From Aeromonas aquatica (GTDB lineage: Bacteria > Pseudomonadota > Gammaproteobacteria > Enterobacterales > Aeromonadaceae), in NCBI RefSeq assembly GCF_000764655.1, contig NZ_JRGL01000115.1, positions 1 through 64,000 on the forward strand: a stretch of 64,000 bases of DNA, written 5' to 3'. Below, one piece after another: positions 17,820 to 29,249 of this stretch. The first letter of the stretch is position 1, and every line of letters starts with the position of its first letter. The notes under the pieces were generated by a model. It had not been told where the DNA came from. It saw only the letters and a list, made by a program, of their open reading frames with translations, and searched no databases. Position numbers and translations under genes: made by a program.

Positions 17820-17843
17820 AAAGGCCCGCATTTGCGGGCCTTT
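17820..17843. terminator. Terminator of the nucleoside ABC operon
   Basis: Near-perfect 11-bp stem AAAGGCCCGCA-TT-TGCGGGCCTTT, just behind the stop of the last permease gene on the minus strand; the A-run on its left gives the U-tract. Confidence 0.85.
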
Positions 17844-17862
17844 CTGTTCTGGGTCGGGAGCG

Positions 17863-18828
17863 CTATTCCCGTTCCTTGACGTAGGGGGTGCCGAGCGCCT
17901 TGGGGGCCACCGCCTTGCCGATGAAGCCGGCCAGCAGGAAGACCGTCAAGATGTAAGGCAGCGCCTCTATCGCCTGCACCGGGATCGGGAAGTCGCCGAT
18001 GCTGACCCCCTGCAAGCGGATGGCGACGGCGTCGAGGAAGCCGAACAGCAGGCAGGCCGCCATGGCGCTCCAGGGTTTCCACTTGCCGAACACCAGCGCC
18101 GCCAACGCCATGAAGCCCTTGCCCGCACTCATGTTCGGGATGAACTGGGCGGTCTGGGCCACGGCCAGGTAGGTACCACCGATACCGGCCAGCAGGCCGC
18201 CGATCATCAGCGCGGTGTAGCGCATCCGCACCACCGAGATGCCGGCGGTATCGACTGCGGCCGGAGCCTCGCCCACGGCGCGCAGACGCAGGCCGAAGCG
18301 GGTACGGAACAGCACCCACCAGGCCAGCGGCACGGCGGCGAAGGCCACGTACTCCAGCAGGGAGTGACCGCTCAGCAGCTCGCTGTAGAGCTGGCCGATA
18401 ACCGGCACGTCGTACAGCTCCTTGGCGTAGGGCAGATCGATGGGGGCGAAACGGGCCGCACCGGACAGCGCCGGGGTCTGACCGCCCTGATCGAACCAGT
18501 AACGACCGAGGGTGACGGTCAGGCCAGCCGCCAGTATGTTGATGGCCATGCCGCTCACCACCTGATCGCCGCGGTGGGTGATGGTGGAGAAGCCGTGCAA
18601 CAGGGCGAACAGGACGGAGACACCCACCCCGGCGCCGAGGCCGATCCAGGCCGAGCCGGAGACCGCCGCCGCCGCCGCGCTGGCGAAGGCCGCCGCCAGC
18701 AGCTTGCCCTCCAGGGCGATGTTGACCACCCCGGAGCGCTCGCAGAACATCCCTGCCATGGCGGCCAGGATGAGCGGTGGTGCGGTACGGATAGTGGCAT
18801 CCAGCATCAATATCAGGGTTTCAAACAT
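17863..18828 (-). CDS. ABC importer permease, nucleoside/simple-sugar type (second permease)
   Basis: A 321-residue permease of the NupQ/YufQ-like family with eight to nine hydrophobic segments and RSGVVNIALEG, the typical early motif. With the BMP protein, the ATPase and the first permease it forms an importer, probably for nucleosides, since BMP-type systems with this make-up carry them and a PurR-like box lies upstream. ATG 18828 has GGGAG eight bases before it. A copy of its first 24 codons lies immediately upstream (18821-18940). Confidence 0.85.
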   Translation of the reverse strand: MFETLILMLDATIRTAPPLILAAMAGMFCERSGVVNIALEGKLLAAAFASAAAAAVSGSAWIGLGAGVGVSVLFALLHGFSTITHRGDQVVSGMAINILAAGLTVTLGRYWFDQGGQTPALSGAARFAPIDLPYAKELYDVPVIGQLYSELLSGHSLLEYVAFAAVPLAWWVLFRTRFGLRLRAVGEAPAAVDTAGISVVRMRYTALMIGGLLAGIGGTYLAVAQTAQFIPNMSAGKGFMALAALVFGKWKPWSAMAACLLFGFLDAVAIRLQGVSIGDFPIPVQAIEALPYILTVFLLAGFIGKAVAPKALGTPYVKERE

Positions 18829-18940
18829 GGCTTGGGCTCCCTTCAGCGCACAGAACATTCCTGTCATCCATGGCGGCCAGGATCAGCGGCGGTGCGGTAC
18901 GAATGGTCGCATCCAGCATCAGAATCAATGTTTCGAACAT
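18821..18940 (-). pseudogene. Duplicated 5' end of the permease gene, forming a 39-codon ORF
   Basis: This ORF starts MFETLILMLDATIRTAPP, the same first residues as the real permease at 18828, with different synonymous codons. It keeps the sequence as far as residue 24, then differs by a small indel and reads to a stop. The stop TGA lies inside the real gene's first codons (ATGTTTGA). It follows the first permease gene by 5 nt and has AAAGGAG, so it is probably translated. It is best seen as the original start region left by a 112-bp direct duplication; a leader-peptide role is possible. Confidence 0.75.
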
Positions 18941-18945
18941 GATGG

Positions 18946-20060
18946 TCAGGCTCCTTTGACTTGCGCGGCTGAACGGTTGGCGAAGGCCAGATAAGCCTGC
19001 TCGATGCGCGGGCGCAGCATGTGCTCAAGGGCGCCACAGAACAGGATCACCAGACCCTGCAGCACCACCACGATGTTGCGATCCACCCCGAATTCGAAGC
19101 TGAGCTCGGCGCCGCCCTGATAGAGGAAGCCGAACAGCAGGCTGGCGATGATGACGCCGACCGGGTGGTTGCGCCCCATCAGCGCCACCGCGATACCGGT
19201 GAAGCCGAAACCTTCCACGAAGTTGAGCTTGATCTGGTGCAGTTCCCCCTGCAGCACGTTGAGGGCGAAGAAGCCCGCCAGCATGCCGGAGATCACCATG
19301 GCCAGGATCACCACCTTGGGATAGGAGATGCCCGCATAGGCGGAGGCACTCTGGCTGGCGCCGACCGAGCGGATCTCGTAACCCCAGCGGGTATGCCAGA
19401 TGAAGACCCAGACCAGCACCGCACAGATCAGCGCCCAGAAGAAGCTGATGTTCAGCGGGCTGTTGGGCATGGTCACGCCGAAACCGGCCGCCAGCTCACT
19501 CATCTTCGGCAGCCAGCTCGCCACGGCGAACACCTTGCTCTCGGTGGCCATGGATCCTGGCGGTTTGAAGACGTCGACCAGTAGGTAGGCCATCAGGGAG
19601 GCGGCAATGAAGTTGAACATGATGGTGGTGATGACGATGTGGCTGCCGCGCTTGGCTTGCAGCCAGGCCGGGATGAAGGCCCAGGCCGCACCGAACAGAC
19701 CGCCGGCGATGATGGCCAGCGGCAGCAACAGCGCGAATGGCAGCACGTCACCGAGCAGCAGACAGACCAGTCCCACGCCGAGGCCGCCGATATAGGCCTG
19801 GCCCTCACCGCCGATGTTGAACAGACCGGCGTGGAAGGCCACCGCCACCGCCAGACCGGTGAAGATGAAGCCGGTCGCGTAGTAGAGGGTGAAGCCTATC
19901 CCCTCGCCGGTCCCGAAGGCGCCGTACCACATGATGTCGGCGGCATCGAGCGGGTTGATGTCGAGGTAATAGAACAGGATGGCCGACACCAGGAAGGCCA
20001 GCAGTATGTTGATCGCGGGCAGCACGCCCACGGAGATCCAGGCAGGAATACGTGTCTGGC

Positions 20061-20064
<4 letters not shown>
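18946..20064 (-). CDS. ABC importer permease, nucleoside/simple-sugar type (first permease)
   Basis: A 372-residue membrane permease, NupP/YufP-like, with about ten hydrophobic segments; AFHAGLFNIGGEGQAYIGGL is the characteristic motif that contacts the ATPase. It overlaps the ATPase gene by ATGA, and the truncated duplicate of the next permease starts 5 nt after its stop. It is part of the BMP-ATPase-permease-permease importer. Confidence 0.87.
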
Positions 20065-21629
<1,565 letters not shown>

Positions 21630-21655
21630 GATTCCGTCCGGTCATGAAATGGGAA

Positions 21656-21681
21656 CTAAAAACCGGCCCCTGTGGGCCGGT
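21656..21681 (-). terminator. Attenuating terminator between the binding protein and ATPase genes
   Basis: On the minus strand the stem ACCGGCCC-ACAG-GGGCCGGT is followed by TTTTTAGT. It lies within the operon, so partial read-through would give more binding protein than transporter. Confidence 0.75.
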
Positions 21682-21709
21682 CATCAGGTTTGAGCGTAGT
21701 AGTGCCGAC

Positions 21710-22708
21710 TCAGTATTTGCAGCTGTTGTCGCTCATGTAGTCATGCACCTTGATCTTGCCGGCGATGATGTCGGCCTTGATGGCATCAACCTTGGCTTTC
21801 ATTTCCGGCGTGATCAACGCCTTGTTGTTCTCGTCGATGGCCCAATCCACACCACCTTCGGCCAGACCCAGAGTCTGGATACCCGGTTTCCAGGTGCCCT
21901 TGGCACCGTCATCCCAAGACTTGTACGCGGCCATGCCAACGTCTTTGACCATGGAGGTCAGCATGGTGCCAGGTTGCAGGTGGTTCTGGTTGGAATCCAC
22001 GCCGATGGCCAGCTTGCCTTCGTCCTTGGCGGCCTGATAGACACCGATACCGGTACCGCCGGCGGCGGCATAAACCACGTCGGCGCCCTTGGCGAACTGG
22101 GACTTGGCCAGTTCCGCACCCTTGGCCGGGTCAGCAAAGGCGGCCGGGGTGGAGCCGGTCATGTTCTGGTATACGTCGATCTTCGGATTGATGTACTTGG
22201 CGCCCTGCTCGTAGCCGCACTGGAATTTGCGGATCAGCGGGATGTCCATGCCGCCCACGAAGCCGACCTTGCCGCTCTTGGAGGCGATGGCCGCCAGTGC
22301 ACCCACCAGGAAGGAACCTTCATGCTCCTTGAAGATGAGGGACTGTACGTTCGGCTTGTCGACCACCATGTCGATGATGGTGAACTGGGTGTTCGGGAAC
22401 TCGGTGGCGACTTTCTCTACCGCGGAGCCCATGTTGAAGCCGACGGCGACGATGGGACCGTTGCCACGGCTGGCCAGACGGCGCAGGCCCTGCTCACGCT
22501 GGGCTTCGTTCTGGGGTTCGAACTCCTTGACCTTGACGCCCTTGTCTTTGTTGTAGACTTCGACGCCGTTGCGGAACACGGCTTCGTTGAACGACTTGTC
22601 GAATTTGCCAGCGGTGTCATAGATGACGGCGGGCTCGGAGGCTGCCTGAGCAGAAAGGGCAGCGAGGGTGAAGGCGGCCACGGTGGCCAGCTTGAGCACT
22701 TTAGTCAC
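21710..22708 (-). CDS. BMP-family substrate-binding protein (nucleoside type)
   Basis: 332 residues: a signal peptide (KVLKLATVAAFTLAALSAQA, cleavage after AQA) and a type I periplasmic-binding fold of the BMP/PnrA family (YDTAGKFDKSFNEAV, GFVGGMDIPLIRKF, AAGGTGIGVYQAA). There is no lipobox Cys, so it appears to be a soluble periplasmic protein. GTG 22708 with AAGGAT upstream is preferred to the longer ORF reaching 22813. It captures ligand for the ABC importer behind it. Confidence 0.85.
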   Translation of the reverse strand: MTKVLKLATVAAFTLAALSAQAASEPAVIYDTAGKFDKSFNEAVFRNGVEVYNKDKGVKVKEFEPQNEAQREQGLRRLASRGNGPIVAVGFNMGSAVEKVATEFPNTQFTIIDMVVDKPNVQSLIFKEHEGSFLVGALAAIASKSGKVGFVGGMDIPLIRKFQCGYEQGAKYINPKIDVYQNMTGSTPAAFADPAKGAELAKSQFAKGADVVYAAAGGTGIGVYQAAKDEGKLAIGVDSNQNHLQPGTMLTSMVKDVGMAAYKSWDDGAKGTWKPGIQTLGLAEGGVDWAIDENNKALITPEMKAKVDAIKADIIAGKIKVHDYMSDNSCKY

Positions 22709-22816
22709 GATCGTATCCTTGATTGTTATGTGAGGGTCCACAACCTGCCTGGGCAGGTCATATAGCACGCTGGCTAACTGTAAGTGAGCCAGTTTGTGGG
22801 TCAAGGAGATCATAAA

Positions 22817-22832
22817 GGAAAAACGTTTGCGT
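22817..22832. promoter_or_regulatory. PurR-like box upstream of the BMP operon
   Basis: GGAAAAACGTTTGCGT agrees with the PurR consensus ACGCAAACGTTTGCGT at 12 of 16 positions, with an intact AAACGTTT core and right half. It lies 109 nt before the operon. The 411-nt gap between this operon and uvrD is AT-rich and also carries the uvrD promoter and LexA box. Confidence 0.45.
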
Positions 22833-23060
22833 TAACGGTTTGAAATATAAGCAATTTGCTTTATAAGTGTTTGTTTTTGACGTCGTTTTCAGAACTAAAT
22901 GCTGTGATTAATAGGGTTCAAATGACATTTTTGTTTATATTCATATGGTTGTGCGCAATCGTTTTAATCAAACGGTGAAAAAGGTAGCTTCCATTGACGC
23001 CAATTTGTGGCATGGCATCGCCGCCACTTCGGGCCGCACCTGTGCCCCCCGCACGTCGAT

Positions 23061-23089
23061 TTGGTCTCTGGCCGCGCAGGCCGTATAAT
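23061..23089 (+). promoter_or_regulatory. uvrD promoter
   Basis: -35 TTGGTC (23061-23066), 17-nt spacer, -10 TATAAT (23084-23089). The predicted start lies in or beside the LexA box. Confidence 0.75.
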
Positions 23090-23095
23090 CGCCGC

Positions 23096-23111
23096 CTGTA
23101 TAAATAAACAG
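23096..23111. promoter_or_regulatory. LexA (SOS) box of uvrD
   Basis: CTGTATAAATAAACAG, 14 of 16 matches to the ideal CTGTATATATATACAG. It sits between the -10 and the start codon and abuts the Shine-Dalgarno AGGAG, so LexA would block initiation directly. Confidence 0.9.
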
Positions 23112-23119
23112 GAGTGGTG

Positions 23120-25291
<2,172 letters not shown>

Positions 25292-25310
25292 TTTTTCTCG
25301 CCTTTTAATA

Positions 25311-25345
25311 AAACCAACTCGGCTTAGGCTGAGTTGGTTTTTCTC
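25311..25345 (+). terminator. uvrD terminator
   Basis: Ten-bp stem AAACCAACTC and GAGTTGGTTT, then TTCTCTCT. Confidence 0.8.
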
Positions 25346-25378
25346 TCTGTGATCAAGGCAGCATTAATTACGCGATCG

Positions 25379-25409
25379 TCCGAATACGCTTCGCTATTCG
25401 AACCTACGA
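25379..25409 (+). repeat. REP-like palindrome, copy 1
   Basis: A roughly 31-nt repeat with a stem CGAATA/TATTCG around CGCTTCGC, followed by the conserved tail GAACCTAC. Copies 2 and 3 have CGATTA/TAATCG in the same stem, so a base pair has been swapped with pairing kept. Confidence 0.75.
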
Positions 25410-25424
25410 TATTGTAAATACACT

Positions 25425-26219
25425 TTACCATTCATGCCATTTTACAGATTGATGGCAAGTCTTTTCTAATTTCGATGACCACTGCTTTTGTAATTCTCGT
25501 TGAAGTTCAACTTTCTTTTTATAGCCCCCATTTGGAGATGGAGCCCTATTACTAGGTGGTGGTGGAACAACAAGGTTGATAGTCTTTATTTCTGGTTTGG
25601 GCAGTGCAGATGGCATTCTTGTTTTGTCATCCCAAATAAAAACATAACTTGATGTTGCACCAATAACTGAGAGGCATGGAATCAATTTTTTATTTGTCTC
25701 TATGCTGTATCTTGCTGAAAAACCATTTTTTACATCCTCTGCACTATATTTTGATAATGACAGGAGAAAAGCTGTGTAACTAAACAGTCCCAAAAGAACA
25801 ATCGCGGCCATTAGCAAAGGCCACATTTCAAGAAGAGTAGTGGCATTGGCGAATAATTTTTGTCTAATTACATCAAAGTGTTTTGATATCTTGACTGGTT
25901 TATTGTTTGACAAAACCTCAAGCTCACCAAGCGTTTTAAATAAAACATACAAAACAATAGGGACGATTATAAATAACTGAGAGATCAATATCAGTTCTAT
26001 AACTAAACCTTGGTATAGAGCCACTTGATAAAGGTCAGATACCCCCCCAAAGATGAAGAAATCAAGCCCGAAATTATTAAAATATGATGTGACAATAAAA
26101 TAGCAGAACGATGTAAAGACAAGCACACTAAAAGTTGATAATGCGATGCTGTGATTCTGATAGAAAAACATAGTTCTTTTAATTGCCGACACACATTTTT
26201 GTAGAAAGTTTGCAACCAT
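25425..26219 (-). CDS. AT-rich hypothetical membrane protein
   Basis: 264 residues, not recognised. Three hydrophobic segments lie near residues 24-48, 70-100 and 130-155 (STFSVLVFTSFCYFIV; LILISQLFIIVPIVLYVLF; MWPLLMAAIVLLGLFSY). A C-terminal soluble tail holds the proline-rich LVVPPPPSNRAPSPNGG and ends basic. Base composition is far more AT-rich than the surrounding genes. It lies between REP copies 1 and 2, which point towards each other. Likely a horizontally acquired gene. ATG 26219 with GGGGA upstream is preferred to TTG 26231. Confidence 0.6.
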   Translation of the reverse strand: MVANFLQKCVSAIKRTMFFYQNHSIALSTFSVLVFTSFCYFIVTSYFNNFGLDFFIFGGVSDLYQVALYQGLVIELILISQLFIIVPIVLYVLFKTLGELEVLSNNKPVKISKHFDVIRQKLFANATTLLEMWPLLMAAIVLLGLFSYTAFLLSLSKYSAEDVKNGFSARYSIETNKKLIPCLSVIGATSSYVFIWDDKTRMPSALPKPEIKTINLVVPPPPSNRAPSPNGGYKKKVELQRELQKQWSSKLEKTCHQSVKWHEW

Positions 26220-26301
26220 TCTTTTCCCCAACAGCGTTCGATTTCATGTTCAAACTAAATAACCAAACCAGTTTATCCCAGAGCCATAGTCTCGAATAGA
26301 C

Positions 26302-26331
26302 TGTAGGTTCGATTAGCGAAGCGTAATCGGA
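26302..26331 (-). repeat. REP-like palindrome, copy 2
   Basis: A 30-nt repeat, the exact reverse complement of copy 3 at 27910-27939, with stem CGATTA/TAATCG. With copy 3 it brackets the transposase region. Confidence 0.85.
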
Positions 26332-26420
26332 CGTTCGCGTAATTGGACGCGTATTCTGACGTTCGAAGGTTATGGCAATCGTCTTTTCGATCATTCGCAA
26401 AGGCACAACCCTTGAGAGGT

Positions 26421-26570
26421 TTACTCCAATCCCCCCAACACCCCATCCACCGACCCGCACCAATCCTGCGGATAGATGCCACTCGCCACATAACGATGAA
26501 AGGTGGAATACGGCCAATCGGCCACCCGTGTGACATGACCATGCTTGAGGGGGTTGATATGGACGGAAAC
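26421..26570 (-). pseudogene. C-terminal remnant of a REP-associated tyrosine transposase
   Basis: Reading the minus strand from about 26570 gives [20 protein letters not shown], then [14 protein letters not shown] and a stop at 26421. This is the conserved C-terminal end (INPVKHG, WPYSSFHRY, IYP-W) of short RAYT transposases. There is no upstream catalytic domain: the homology stops where the tandem repeat at 26568 begins. It differs in sequence from the intact transposase at 26881, so it is a relic of another member. Confidence 0.75.
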
Positions 26571-26792
26571 CTAGGACACCCACCTTTCTGAGCAAGCCGT
26601 AGCAAGGCTGGTGATGTGGTGATGTGGTGATGTGGTGATGGATGGTTGGCTCAGGGGCTGGAGTTGGAGCAACAAGGTGACGGTTCGAAAAACCTGGGAC
26701 ACCCACCTTTCTGAGCAAGCCGTAGCAAGGCTGGTGATGGGGTGATGGATGGTTGGCTCAAGGGCTGGAGTTGGAGCAGCAAGGTGACGGTT
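26568..26792. repeat. Tandem direct repeat, about 100-120 bp, two copies
   Basis: Copy 1 (26568-26686) and copy 2 (26691-26792) share the block from GACACCCACCTTTCTGAGC to AAGGTGACGGTTC. They differ mainly in the number of GTGATGTG units (26611-26645 has three extra). Not coding. The start of each copy carries GACACCCACCTTT, whose inverted partner lies at 27886-27900 on the far side of the transposase. Confidence 0.8.
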
Positions 26793-26880
26793 CTAGCCTA
26801 AAAAGCCTCTTATTTTCAGGCAACGTCATGCCCGGCATCGGATGACATACCGGGGTGTGATATGAAGCGGGACTAGCGAT

Positions 26881-27831
26881 TCAAAGGGGCGGCTGGTGAC
26901 ATCGCCGTTGGCCGCAGTGCTGTGCGAACAGTTGGCAATGCGCCCTGTCACCCACAGCTCTGATGCCTTGCCGCCGAAACATCGTCACTTGTCGCAACCA
27001 TTGTGCGGTATCAAGGCCAAGTCGTTGCAGGATGGGGGCAAGGTGAGCCGAAATATGGCCCCGTTTGTCGGTTCTGATGGCTCGTCCTGTCCAGTCGACC
27101 AGCGTCAGATACTCGGTAAAGAGGTAGGGCAGGCCATCTGAATCACTTCTGCTGGAGAACGGCAGCAACAGAGGTGGCAATGGTGCTGCGGGTTTTTGGT
27201 CAGCGAGGCGCTGTTTAATGCTCGTGTAATCACTCTCTTCCGGTCTGTCGGCAATCGCTGCCCGTATCGGATTGAGGTCAACGTAGGCCATGCAGGCCAG
27301 CAGGGCTGACTCGGTGAGCAAGGCCTGACTTTTGAAGCGTCCTTCCCAGAAATGGCCCTTGCAACCATCCTCCTGATTGGCCTGGCGGGCCAGGTTTTCA
27401 TTGAGCAACCGAACAAACCAGCTGATGGAATGCAGCCGCTCACGCCATTGGGCTATTAGCTGTTGTACGACCATCAGCTCCGGTTCAATCAGGGATTCTC
27501 CTTGATACCAGCGCCGCACCAGCAGGGGCCACTGAAACAGTGCCGCCCAACGCTCGGCCACTTCCTGCTCACTCCAGCGGGTGGCGATATCTAGTTCAAC
27601 CTTGAGCACCAGATGATAGTGATTGTTCATCACCGCATAGGCGCAGACGCCGATGGCAAACAGCCGTGACAACTGTCCCAGCTTGTCTACCACCCATTGG
27701 CGCCTGTGCTCGTAACTCTGGCCGGAATGGGTATCTTCACCGCACAAGAAGGCCCGCCGCACGCAGCGACTGACCACATGGTAGTAAGGCGTATCTTGCA
27801 AACTGATTTGACGGGAACGGGCAATGGTCAT
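26881..27831 (-). CDS. Y1/HUH transposase (REP-associated type)
   Basis: 316 residues of the IS200-like Y1_Tnp family. The HUH motif is HYH at residues 71-73 (AVMNNHYHLVLKV). GHFWEGRFKSQALL and AYVDLNPIRAAIA follow; a catalytic Tyr is likely in the latter. Such enzymes nick single-stranded DNA at hairpins. It is longer than classical TnpA(REP) by a basic C-terminal region. Exact inverted 30-bp REPs lie outside it (26302-26331, 27910-27939), and the inverted pair GGGACACCCACCTTT (26696-26710 and 27886-27900) lies inside those. No frameshift is seen, so it may be active. Confidence 0.85.
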   Translation of the reverse strand: MTIARSRQISLQDTPYYHVVSRCVRRAFLCGEDTHSGQSYEHRRQWVVDKLGQLSRLFAIGVCAYAVMNNHYHLVLKVELDIATRWSEQEVAERWAALFQWPLLVRRWYQGESLIEPELMVVQQLIAQWRERLHSISWFVRLLNENLARQANQEDGCKGHFWEGRFKSQALLTESALLACMAYVDLNPIRAAIADRPEESDYTSIKQRLADQKPAAPLPPLLLPFSSRSDSDGLPYLFTEYLTLVDWTGRAIRTDKRGHISAHLAPILQRLGLDTAQWLRQVTMFRRQGIRAVGDRAHCQLFAQHCGQRRCHQPPL

Positions 27832-27885
27832 GGCAACCTCCTGCTATCACTCCTTCAGTCAAGAACAGGGGTAAGACGCTGTCAA

Positions 27886-27900
27886 AAAGGTGGGTGTCCC
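27886..27900 (+). repeat. Inverted partner of the GGGACACCCACCTTT block
   Basis: AAAGGTGGGTGTCCC is the exact reverse complement of 26696-26710, so the transposase gene lies between the two. It is a candidate element end. Confidence 0.6.
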
Positions 27901-27909
27901 AATATGCAG

Positions 27910-27939
27910 TCCGATTACGCTTCGCTAATCGAACCTACA
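27910..27939 (+). repeat. REP-like palindrome, copy 3
   Basis: Exact inverted copy of 26302-26331, starting 79 nt upstream of the transposase start codon. Confidence 0.85.
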
Positions 27940-28082
27940 ACCCCTGCAATGGTCGCCATAACCTGTCGCGGATCACGTTCGCCCCCTGGGCTTTTTATCG
28001 CCATGGGCTCGAACCGGAAAAGGGATGCGTTATAGTGGGGGCCGCTCGTGCACATCCGCCTTCAACCAACCGAGAACGCACC

Positions 28083-28583
28083 ATGAACCGTGATATTGCC
28101 GCCCAGTTTATCAAGATGCTGACCAACCTCGACCAGTGTCTGGCCAAGGCCGAGGCCCATGCCGAAGGGAAGAAGTTCAACGTGGACAACTTCTTCAATG
28201 AACGCCTCATCGTCGACATGCTGCCCTTCTCCAAGCAGGTGCTGATCTGCTGCGACAGCGCCCGTGCCGTCATCGCCACCGCCAGCCACAGCGAGTTGCC
28301 GGCCATGGGGGACGATCCCAAGACCATGGCGGATCTGCGCGCCCACATCCAGCGCAGCATCGCCTTCCTGCAGAGCAAGCTGGAGGCCGACTTCAGCCAG
28401 TATGCGAGCGGCCAGTACTTCCCCTACTGGGCCGGTGGCAAGAGCATGGACGGTCACACTTGTGTTCATGAGTACGGTATCCCGAACTTCTATTTCCACC
28501 TGACCATGGCCTATGCGCTGCTGCGCCAGGCTGGTGTGAATCTCGGCAAGGGGGATTATCTGGGTGGCCTGAACCTGCGATAA
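28083..28583 (+). CDS. DUF1993-family protein
   Basis: A 166-residue cytoplasmic protein of the DUF1993 family, which has a DinB-like helical-bundle character. Recognisable segments are NVDNFFNERLIVDMLPFSKQ, QYFPYWAGGKSMDG and EYGIPNFYFHLTMAYALLRQ. Possible metal ligands are the His in MDGHTCVHEYG. Function unknown. The ATG at 28083 is used; an upstream in-frame extension runs into the REP and is not coding. It ends in a strong terminator. Confidence 0.8.
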   Translation: MNRDIAAQFIKMLTNLDQCLAKAEAHAEGKKFNVDNFFNERLIVDMLPFSKQVLICCDSARAVIATASHSELPAMGDDPKTMADLRAHIQRSIAFLQSKLEADFSQYASGQYFPYWAGGKSMDGHTCVHEYGIPNFYFHLTMAYALLRQAGVNLGKGDYLGGLNLR

Positions 28584-28600
28584 GCCCGGGTTCCTCAAAC

Positions 28601-28628
28601 AAAGAGCCTGCCAATCGGCAGGCTCTTT
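28601..28628. terminator. Terminator after DUF1993
   Basis: Perfect 12-bp stem AAAGAGCCTGCC-AATC-GGCAGGCTCTTT. The A and T arms make it usable from both sides; the convergent SRPBCC gene ends 35 nt away. Confidence 0.88.
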
Positions 28629-28662
28629 GCCTTTCGGGGCCTGGCTAGCGCAGAGGCGCGGA

Positions 28663-29112
28663 CTATTCGTTCGGGATCTCGGGCTCCACCAGGGCGAGCA
28701 GCTGGGTCAGGGACTCCTGCCAGCCGAGGTAGCACATCTCCACCGGGATGACCGCCGGGATCCCCGCCTGCTCGATGGCGAGATCGGTGCCGCACAGCAC
28801 CGGAGTCAGGGTAATGGTCACCCGCATCTCCCCCGGCAGGCCGGGGGCGTCGAAACTGTCGGTGTAGCGAATGCGCTCCCCCGGCACCAGTTCGAGGTAC
28901 TCGCCGCCGAAGGAGTGGGAGTGGCCGGTGCCGAAGTTGGTGAACGCCATGCGGAAGGTACCGCCGACGCGTGCCTCCAGATGCGCCACCTTGCAGGTGA
29001 AGCCATGGGGTGGCAGCCACTTGGCCAGCGCATCCGCCTCGATAAAGGCCCGATAGACCCGCATCGGCGGCGCCTTGACTACCCTGTGCAGCCGCACTGT
29101 TCCTGTCGTCAT
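28663..29112 (-). CDS. SRPBCC (AHSA1-type) protein
   Basis: 149 residues with an AHSA1/START-like fold: VVKAPPMRVYRAFIEADALA, the typical KWLPP and GGTFRM motifs, then YLELVPGERIRYTDSF. Such proteins bind hydrophobic ligands or act as stress-linked chaperone helpers; no substrate can be named. Ends convergently with the DUF1993 gene. Confidence 0.8.
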   Translation of the reverse strand: MTTGTVRLHRVVKAPPMRVYRAFIEADALAKWLPPHGFTCKVAHLEARVGGTFRMAFTNFGTGHSHSFGGEYLELVPGERIRYTDSFDAPGLPGEMRVTITLTPVLCGTDLAIEQAGIPAVIPVEMCYLGWQESLTQLLALVEPEIPNE

Positions 29113-29197
29113 GATGGATTCCTCCTGAGTGGTTTCGGACCAAGGATAGTCGCCAATGCCGGGATCGATCGGCGGCAGCGTCCCCCTGATCGAATGG

Positions 29198-29227
29198 AAA
29201 AAGAGAGGGAGGCGCTGGCCTCCCTCT
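29198..29227 (-). terminator. Terminator of the VIT1/CCC1-type gene
   Basis: Ten-bp stem AGAGGGAGGC-GCTG-GCCTCCCTCT; on the minus strand it is followed by CTTTTTCC. Confidence 0.8.
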
Positions 29228-29249
29228 GCTCGTCACCTATCTCGCCGCA

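Noticed and set aside
26179-26718. 179-codon and 110-codon ORFs across the repeats before the transposase
   Set aside because: They run through REP and tandem-repeat DNA in frames different from the recognisable RAYT remnant.
26568-26792. CRISPR array
   Set aside because: Only two long near-adjacent repeats with no spacers; no cas genes in the window.
25379-27939. Prophage or integrative element
   Set aside because: No integrase, structural or replication genes and no flanking tRNA attachment site are visible; the content fits REP/RAYT biology.
27894-28082. N-terminal extension of the DUF1993 protein
   Set aside because: It reads through the REP palindrome; family similarity begins at the ATG at 28083.
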